Assembly (NCBI GenBank): GCA_002343685.1
Contig: DDRS01000031.1
Location: forward strand, 1-64,000
DNA length: 64,000 nucleotides
Direction of reading: 5' to 3'
Source: Thiobacillus denitrificans
GTDB lineage: Bacteria > Pseudomonadota > Gammaproteobacteria > Burkholderiales > Thiobacillaceae
The notes beneath the pieces were generated by a model. The model was not told the DNA's origin. It ran no database searches and was given only the letters and a program-made list of their open reading frames with translations. A program made the position numbers and the translations under genes. Each line of letters begins with the position of its first letter. Within the stretch, counting starts at the first letter, position 1. This document shows, piece by piece, positions 58,597 through 64,000 of this stretch.

Positions 58597-60598
58597 GGTT
58601 GGTGAAGCCGTCGTGATTGACGGCGTGCGTAATGAAATTGTCAGTACCGAAGGTCGGAAGACCCGGACTCGAGCCGTCGAAAGCGGCGAACAGCGGGAAT
58701 GGCTGACCAGCGAGCTTTTGCGACTCTATGAAAAGGGTCAGCTCAAGTTCGCGGATCTCTTCAGCCAAGCTGCCGAGCCCGATCCAGGCATGCCCCCCGG
58801 CGCCATGGGCCGAGCCTTGCAGGATTTTCCGGAAGCGGTGCGGATCAAGGCCGTCCGCAAATGGAAATACCTGAAAGCTATCTGCCCCGAGGGGCGAATT
58901 GTGATGAGCCGTGCAAATCTCGCTGCTCTGCTTAAGAACCTTGCACCAGAGATCGAAGGCCGGCCGTCCACTCAACCGCCGTCCACACGATCCTTCTACC
59001 GCTGGTATCGCACTTGGGTTAAGGCGCGCATGGATGTCCGGGCACTCGTCGACCGCTGGGATCTGAGAGGCCGCAAGCCGGACATGGCTTACCCCCTGCA
59101 ACTGGTCACCATCATCACGGAGGGGATCGAGACGTTCTACTTCAGCGATCAGCGCCAGACCAAAGCGGCGCTGCTGGACTGGATTCATCACGAAACCAAT
59201 TTGGTGAACCGCACCTTGCCCCCGGAGGACGGGCTCCCCAAGGTCTCGATGCGCACGGTGAACAAGTTCCTAGGGCAATACGACCGCTACCACATCCTCA
59301 AAGCTCGCTACGGCGAGCGGTACGCTCGGCAGAGCGTGCAGACCTTCGGCAGCGGGCCCAAGACGGAACGCCCCCTGCAACGGGTGGAAGTTGATCACAC
59401 GCCGCTAGACGTGCTGGTCGTCGACGAGCGCACGCAGCTGATTCTGGGGCGGCCCTGGATCACGGTGATGATCGATCATTACTCGCGGATGGTGATCGGT
59501 ATGCATATCACCTTCAGGAAGCCCAGTGCCGACTCCGTGCTGCGCTGCCTCAAGAATGCGATTGCGCCAAAAACTTACGTGAAGGAGCGCTTCCCCGAGA
59601 TCGAGGGTGAATGGCTCTGCTATGGCCTTATCGAGGAGTTGTGGTGTGACAACGGCCTCGAGTTTCACGGCAAGGATATCGAGGCCGCCGCGCAGGAACT
59701 GGGCATCCACGTGATGTATTGCCCAAGTCGCCAGCCTCATTACAAGGGCACGATCGAGCGGTTCAACCGCACCCTGAACGAGGGCCTGCTCCATCGTTTG
59801 CCGGGCACCACATTCGCTCGCTACGACAAGCGTCTGGAATACAAGACTGACGAGCGGGCCGTTCTGCCCTTGTCGGTTCTGGAGGAGATCGTCCATCGCT
59901 GGGTCATCGACGTCTATGGCTGTGAGTTTCACCGGGGCATCCAGACCGCGCCGACCGAGAAGTGGACGGAGGGTGTTGGCAAGGCACCCCCGAAACTGCC
60001 ACCGGATATCCACGCCCTAAAGGTTTACCTGGGCCAAACGGATCGCAGGACCCTGAATCGAAATGGCATCCAAGTGCATGACCTGCGCTACGACTCGGAT
60101 GCCCTGCAGGATATGCGCCACCGCCATGGCGATATCGAAGTCACGGTGCGCCTCAATCCGGACGATCTCGAGCGCATCTACGTGCTCGACGAGCATCGCA
60201 AGGTCTATGTCATGGCCCAGTGCATCGTGCCGGGCTACGCCGCCGGTCTTACCGTCGAGCAGCATGCACTCATCCGCAAGAAGGCCAAGAAGGACTATGC
60301 GCGTCTGCCGTATGCGGACCGCTTGCTGGCCGCCAAGGCGGCCATTCAGAAGCAGGTGGCTACCCTCCTGGCGCAATTCCAGAGACCGGCCGCAGCTCCG
60401 GCCAAGAAGTCCACCAAGCTCGACCGGCACGCTCGGGAAGTGCTTCAAACCCACCCGAGGGCCATGTCACCGGAACTCGACATCAAACCCAGTGCAGAGC
60501 CGTCTATGGATCTCTTCCACGACGACGACTGGGCGGACGATGTTCTGGAGCTGATCGTCGAGCAACGCCCCGCTGACCAATCCCAACTGAATGTCTGA
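58577..60598 (+). CDS. tnsB: Tn7-like DDE transposase TnsB
   Basis: 673-aa Mu/TniA-type integrase that binds the end repeats and joins the 3' ends to target DNA. The RNase H-fold catalytic triad is Asp273 (VEVDHTPLDVL), Asp358 (LWCDNGLEF) and Glu394 (KGTIERFNRTL), with 35 residues between the last two, the classic D35E. N-terminal helical DNA-binding domains and a C-terminal Mu-type beta-barrel (VRLNPDDLERIYVLDE) flank it. A strong AAGGAGG site fixes the start even though it overlaps tnsA. The C-terminal ~60 residues are charged and probably contact TnsC. Confidence 0.95.
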   Translation: MSRYSIKVGEAVVIDGVRNEIVSTEGRKTRTRAVESGEQREWLTSELLRLYEKGQLKFADLFSQAAEPDPGMPPGAMGRALQDFPEAVRIKAVRKWKYLKAICPEGRIVMSRANLAALLKNLAPEIEGRPSTQPPSTRSFYRWYRTWVKARMDVRALVDRWDLRGRKPDMAYPLQLVTIITEGIETFYFSDQRQTKAALLDWIHHETNLVNRTLPPEDGLPKVSMRTVNKFLGQYDRYHILKARYGERYARQSVQTFGSGPKTERPLQRVEVDHTPLDVLVVDERTQLILGRPWITVMIDHYSRMVIGMHITFRKPSADSVLRCLKNAIAPKTYVKERFPEIEGEWLCYGLIEELWCDNGLEFHGKDIEAAAQELGIHVMYCPSRQPHYKGTIERFNRTLNEGLLHRLPGTTFARYDKRLEYKTDERAVLPLSVLEEIVHRWVIDVYGCEFHRGIQTAPTEKWTEGVGKAPPKLPPDIHALKVYLGQTDRRTLNRNGIQVHDLRYDSDALQDMRHRHGDIEVTVRLNPDDLERIYVLDEHRKVYVMAQCIVPGYAAGLTVEQHALIRKKAKKDYARLPYADRLLAAKAAIQKQVATLLAQFQRPAAAPAKKSTKLDRHAREVLQTHPRAMSPELDIKPSAEPSMDLFHDDDWADDVLELIVEQRPADQSQLNV

Positions 60599-60613
60599 TA
60601 AGGAGCACTGAAC

Positions 60614-61648
60614 ATGCATGCACAAGCCGCTTTTGCCCCCTCCACTCGCATTACCTCCGTCAACCAACTCCCGGGAGATCTGCTGGACCTGGGCCCAGAT
60701 GCGCCCGAAATGGACGCAGAGGAGCAGATCGAAAACACCGTGATGTCATTCAGAGCCAACTTGGTTCTCCATATGGGCTTCCAGAAGGCACTGAAGGAGA
60801 TCGCACGGTGCCATCGCCTGGGCCGGTATCGGATTGATGAGCCGAACTGTCTCTTGATTACCGGCGAATCAGGTTGTGGCAAGTCGACCCTCAGAAAGAC
60901 CTATGTGAAACAATTCCCCCGCTACGAGGAGGTCGACCGCACCGTCGTCCCGGTGCTTCACTTGCAGTTGCCCTCCCAGCCCACGGTCAAGAACGTGGCC
61001 GAGCGCATCTTGATCCAGTTGGGAGACCCGTTCGCGGAGAAGGGCTCAGCGGAAGGGAAGACAGCGCGCATTGTGACCTTGCTTCGAGAGTGCCGTGTCG
61101 AGTTGGTGATCCTCGATGAATTCCAGCATTTCGTGGATCGTTCCAGCGAGAAAGTGGAATACAAGGTTGCTGACTGGCTGAAGAGCGTCATCAACGAGAG
61201 CAAGGTGCCCTTTGTGCTCATGGGGCTCCCGCGCTGCCAGCGCATTCTCGACGTCAATGAGCAACTGCGTCGCCGCTTTCTGCCCAAGGTAGCTTTGCAG
61301 CGCTTTCGTATCGAGATCGCGGCGGAGCGCAAGCAGTTCTACAGCGTTCTCAGAACCCTGGAAAGGGGCTTGCCGTTCCAGTCCCCGTCTGCGCTGACGG
61401 ACAAGACGGTGGTTCCCCGCCTTTACTACGCTACGCATGGTGTAATTGACCACGTCATGAAGCTGGTGAGCGAGGCACTCGGTATTGCCTTGTCCGAGCG
61501 TCGGGCGACGATTGACCAGGACGTCCTCCGGCAGGCCTTTGAACGTGCGATCTGGGCGGATGCGCGTGATCAGGACAACCCCTTCCACTCCGCCTTCAAG
61601 CAGCGGCCGCTGTCTGGGGCGGGTGAGCCATTCTATGGCTACCGGTAA
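60614..61648 (+). CDS. tnsC: Tn7-like AAA+ transposition regulator TnsC
   Basis: 344-aa ATPase that links target selection by TniQ to the TnsAB transposase. Walker A is ITGESGCGKSTLRK (Gly84-Thr92) and Walker B VILDEFQHF (Asp168, Glu169), with a sensor-like FVLMGLPRC. It is shorter than Tn7 TnsC (555 aa) and closer in size to TniB/TnsC of elements that rely on TniQ adaptors. It starts 15 bp after tnsB with an AAGGAG site. Confidence 0.94.
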   Translation: MHAQAAFAPSTRITSVNQLPGDLLDLGPDAPEMDAEEQIENTVMSFRANLVLHMGFQKALKEIARCHRLGRYRIDEPNCLLITGESGCGKSTLRKTYVKQFPRYEEVDRTVVPVLHLQLPSQPTVKNVAERILIQLGDPFAEKGSAEGKTARIVTLLRECRVELVILDEFQHFVDRSSEKVEYKVADWLKSVINESKVPFVLMGLPRCQRILDVNEQLRRRFLPKVALQRFRIEIAAERKQFYSVLRTLERGLPFQSPSALTDKTVVPRLYYATHGVIDHVMKLVSEALGIALSERRATIDQDVLRQAFERAIWADARDQDNPFHSAFKQRPLSGAGEPFYGYR

Positions 61649-63203
61649 GCCCAGACGCCTACCTGCGAAGCTGCTCGTCAGGCCTTCCCCTTACAAAGGT
61701 GAGGGCCTGCGGGGCTTTTTGCTGCGGGTCGCCGAGCGGAACGGCTGTGGCCACCGAGCAGCTTTTTATGGGCACCTCACTGGGGGCCATACCAGCCAAT
61801 CAACGGCTTCGGATTCGGACATCATTGATGTCGCCGAGGCGCTGCAACTTCCGCACGCAGAGATCGAAGCCATCAGTTGCCGGCGCATTGACGAGAGGGT
61901 CAGAAGCCAGCGCCTGTTCTTCGGCAATCAGGTCTCCGTAAACCATCTCCGTCGCCATCAGCCTGCGGTGTGTCCGCGCTGTCTGGCAGAGCGGCAGGCC
62001 GTGAGTGGGCTGTGGGATTTGCGAGCGGTCTGCGCCTGTCCTCAGCATGGCAACTGGCTGATCGATCAGTGCCCCCGCTGCGGGGAATCGCTCAAGTGGA
62101 ATCGGGGCGGCGTCAGGCGCTGTCATTGTGGCTTTGATCTCGGTATGGCAGAGACGATGCCGGCGCCGTTAGATGTTCTGGTTCTGACCACCCTTCTTCA
62201 GGAGGTGACCCTGCATGACCTGCCTACCCATGAAGAGCGGTTCCATGGCTATCCGCCAGCGATACGCCAAACTCCCCTGAATGAACTCCTCGGACTGTTC
62301 CGGTTGATTGCGCATCTCTTTTTGCCCAGCCGATGTCGGCAGCCGGCCGCTGCTGTTGAAGGTTCCGAGTCACTGGTGCGGGAGGGGCAAGCCGTTTTGT
62401 TGATGGCAACGATGCTCAAAAACTGGCCGAATGGTCTGGCACTGGCGTTAAGTGAGTATGGTGCGGCCGGCCCAACAAACGTGGAGCCCACAGTTGTGCT
62501 TACACAGCGTGGGTTTGACGACCGGTATGACCGTTTGAAAACTGCCATCGCATCGCATTCAGCCTGCGCGAGCGTGCCGAAATTCTTCAAGCAGGCATTG
62601 CGGCAGTTTCGCGAAGGCTTCTGCATCAGCGAGGGAGGGAAGGGGAATTTCCTGAACCCATGCTACGCGTCCACTGACGCAGAGGGTCACCTTGTACTGA
62701 AACGGAGCGCCTGTTTTGCGGCCTTGGGCTTGGAGGCAAAGGATTTCAGCCAAGACGAGACGGTCTCCTTCGAACAGTTTCTGCAGATGAAGGCCCAGGA
62801 GAAGCAGTGGTCTTTTACAGCCCTACAGGTGATGCACTTACTCGGATGTACGAGGCCGCAGCTTGATGCATTCTTGATGCTTGAACTGCTTCCGTCGTGG
62901 GCAGGCAACGAGTTCAAGCAAGCTGATGTTGTTGGCCTCGTTCGAAGCCTCGAAAAGATCGCGGTGAGTTTTGATCGGAAAGGATTGGCCAGAAGGGCAA
63001 GGCTGGTAAAAGTGGCAAGCTTCAGCGCAAAACACGCGGAATCATTTGCGCACTTGGTCGACGCATTGGTTCGCAAAGAGATCGGTCTCTATACGACCCA
63101 CGACAGGCTCGCTCAAAGTCTCTCAGATTTCTATGTATCGACAATTGAATTGAGAGAGCGGGGCTACTGGCCTGCACACGGATGCTGTCGGAGGGAATCT
63201 TGA
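61635..63203 (+). CDS. tniQ: TniQ/TnsD-family target-selection protein (first)
   Basis: 522 aa from ATG 61635, overlapping tnsC by 14 bp. The N-terminal TniQ domain (VRPSPYKGEGLRGFLLRVAERNG) is followed by zinc-binding pairs Cys113/Cys116, Cys133-x-Cys135/His138, Cys146/Cys149 and Cys163-His-Cys165. About 350 further residues contain helix-turn-helix-like segments (FTALQVMHLLGCTRPQLDAFLML). Its length is that of TnsD-type proteins that bind a specific chromosomal attachment site, so it is the best candidate for recognising the gyrB 3' end. Confidence 0.88.
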   Translation: MATGKPRRLPAKLLVRPSPYKGEGLRGFLLRVAERNGCGHRAAFYGHLTGGHTSQSTASDSDIIDVAEALQLPHAEIEAISCRRIDERVRSQRLFFGNQVSVNHLRRHQPAVCPRCLAERQAVSGLWDLRAVCACPQHGNWLIDQCPRCGESLKWNRGGVRRCHCGFDLGMAETMPAPLDVLVLTTLLQEVTLHDLPTHEERFHGYPPAIRQTPLNELLGLFRLIAHLFLPSRCRQPAAAVEGSESLVREGQAVLLMATMLKNWPNGLALALSEYGAAGPTNVEPTVVLTQRGFDDRYDRLKTAIASHSACASVPKFFKQALRQFREGFCISEGGKGNFLNPCYASTDAEGHLVLKRSACFAALGLEAKDFSQDETVSFEQFLQMKAQEKQWSFTALQVMHLLGCTRPQLDAFLMLELLPSWAGNEFKQADVVGLVRSLEKIAVSFDRKGLARRARLVKVASFSAKHAESFAHLVDALVRKEIGLYTTHDRLAQSLSDFYVSTIELRERGYWPAHGCCRRES

Positions 63204-64000
63204 TGCTTCTTTGCAGGCCCTCACCAATTCCCAATGAAAGCTCGCGGGGCTATGTGCTGCGACTGAGTGAGCAGAATGGTCTGGAATCCCCACGGTGGTT
63301 ACTCTCCCATCTGGAGGCAGGGGGCATGCCGCTGAAGGGCTATCTCGCCTTGAATATTATGCTGAACCAGGACGAGATTGCCTTGGCTGGCATGCGCGGG
63401 CCGATTGCCAACCTGGCTCAACTGAATGCGCCCGATCGTGAACACCTGCCGATTCGTTACTGGAATACTCGTCGGCCAAGGTTCTGCCCTTGCTGCTTGG
63501 CGGAGTCTGCCCATTGGCGAGCGACCTGGGACCTGGTCTTTACGGTTGCCTGTCACAACCATGGCCATCGTTTGCATGACCAATGTCCTCGATGTCACGA
63601 GCCCTTGTCCTGGGATCGGACAACCATTGCGTTCTGCCAATGTGGTTTCGATCTGCGACAGGCTGCATCAGCAGCGGCAGCACCAGGAGAAGTTCAGATG
63701 GCTCGTGAGATCGAATTGCGGCTCCGGCCCTCTTCTTCTCAAAACGATGCGATCGAGGTGATTCGTGCGCTCGAACTCGAAGCGTTGCTGAAACTGGTGT
63801 GGTTCCTCGGGGCCTATAGCCGTAATGCCCATCATAAGCCGCAAAAAATCGTAGGCCTGGAAACCATAGAGATTGCTCGTGCCATGGTGAAGCAAGCCAT
63901 GGAGATACTGTCGGAGTGGCCGAAGGGGCTTCATCGCCTGTTGGACGAGATTGTGGCCCGGCAAAAACCCGATGCTTCGAGCAACAAGCTGCGGGCCCAG
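63203..64000 (+). CDS. TniQ-family protein (second), runs off the window
   Basis: Open from ATG 63203, which overlaps the previous stop as TGATG, through to the last base (at least 266 aa, no stop). It has the same layout as the preceding gene: TniQ start (RPSPIPNESSRGYVLRLSEQNG), a zinc ribbon with Cys95/Cys97-Cys98, Cys117/His120, Cys128/Cys131 and Cys145-x-Cys147, then a helical region. Two TniQ proteins in one operon occur in Tn7-family elements with two targeting modes, for instance fixed chromosomal site and a second one for plasmids or RNA-guided sites. Which mode applies here cannot be told from the visible part. Confidence 0.85.
   Translation, partial: MLLCRPSPIPNESSRGYVLRLSEQNGLESPRWLLSHLEAGGMPLKGYLALNIMLNQDEIALAGMRGPIANLAQLNAPDREHLPIRYWNTRRPRFCPCCLAESAHWRATWDLVFTVACHNHGHRLHDQCPRCHEPLSWDRTTIAFCQCGFDLRQAASAAAAPGEVQMAREIELRLRPSSSQNDAIEVIRALELEALLKLVWFLGAYSRNAHHKPQKIVGLETIEIARAMVKQAMEILSEWPKGLHRLLDEIVARQKPDASSNKLRAQ

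Larger units (their letters stand above)
43909..64000 (+). mobile_element. Tn7-like transposon / defence island (left part; right end outside window)
   Basis: The island starts just after gyrB and includes an end-like repeat array, Gabija-like pair, unknown 320-aa gene, two-HsdM type I restriction operon, xre, and tnsABC with two tniQ genes. Cargo genes run against the direction of replication, unlike the housekeeping genes around oriC. Orientation matches Tn7 at glmS: the target gene points into the element, and tnsA is the transposase gene nearest that end. The 14-kb cargo between that end and tnsA is unusual, so a composite of two insertions remains possible. Confidence 0.55.

Noticed and set aside
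43896..64000. CRISPR array or cas genes associated with the tns operon
   Set aside because: No regularly spaced repeats or Cas motifs were seen inside the window. A CRISPR-associated transposon cannot be claimed from this sequence.

Overview
The window comes from the origin-proximal chromosome of a GC-rich Gram-negative bacterium, most likely a betaproteobacterium of the Thiobacillus/Nitrosomonadales kind. This is inferred from gene order (glmU-glmS next to atpIBEFHAGDC, then parB-parA-rsmG-mnmG, and mnmE-yidC-rnpA-rpmH | dnaA-dnaN-gyrB), a proton-type c-ring subunit, a long-form GyrB, and small cytochrome b and cytochrome c' genes. No rRNA, tRNA or CRISPR array was seen. The replication origin is placed at the dnaA-dnaN gap (about 40.06-40.24 kb), which has two perfect DnaA boxes, with a third upstream of dnaA. 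Three GTTTCACGTGAAAC palindromes (parS) lie at 22.8, 24.2 and 26.4 kb, close to parAB.

Layout. 0-7.4 kb: a polymorphic RHS/YD-repeat toxin whose shell is interrupted by a discoidin-like domain. It carries a DUF6883-type C-terminal toxin, a DUF4926-type immunity gene, and a displaced second tip that shares a 197-bp direct repeat with the first. 7.4-38.5 kb: conserved housekeeping genes, almost all on the minus strand. They are glmS/glmU, an OmpA protein with TSP3 repeats, a convergent receiver/Hpt pair, the full ATP synthase operon, parAB-rsmG-mnmG, a Uup-type ABC-F ATPase, pxpBCA (5-oxoprolinase), a PAS-GGDEF diguanylate cyclase, RhlE, an ABC exporter, cytochromes, mnmE, yidC, rnpA and rpmH. 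38.7-43.9 kb: dnaA, dnaN, gyrB on the plus strand.

43.9 kb to the window end: an accessory island. It begins 14 bp after the gyrB stop with an array of four AGTG-type repeats led by TGT, read here as a Tn7-like transposon end. Its cargo, all on the minus strand, is a Gabija-like pair (OLD-type ATPase/TOPRIM plus UvrD-like helicase), an unrecognised 320-aa protein with its own promoter, and a type I restriction-modification operon with two different HsdM subunits followed by HsdS and HsdR. After a divergent intergenic region with a strong inverted repeat come a small XRE regulator and tnsA-tnsB-tnsC-tniQ-tniQ on the plus strand. The second tniQ runs off the window.

The main hypothesis is a Tn7-family element that uses the 3' end of gyrB as its attachment site and carries a defence island next to oriC, while the classical attTn7 sequence at the end of glmS in the same window is empty. 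The far transposon end, any further cargo and any cas genes would lie beyond 64 kb and cannot be seen.
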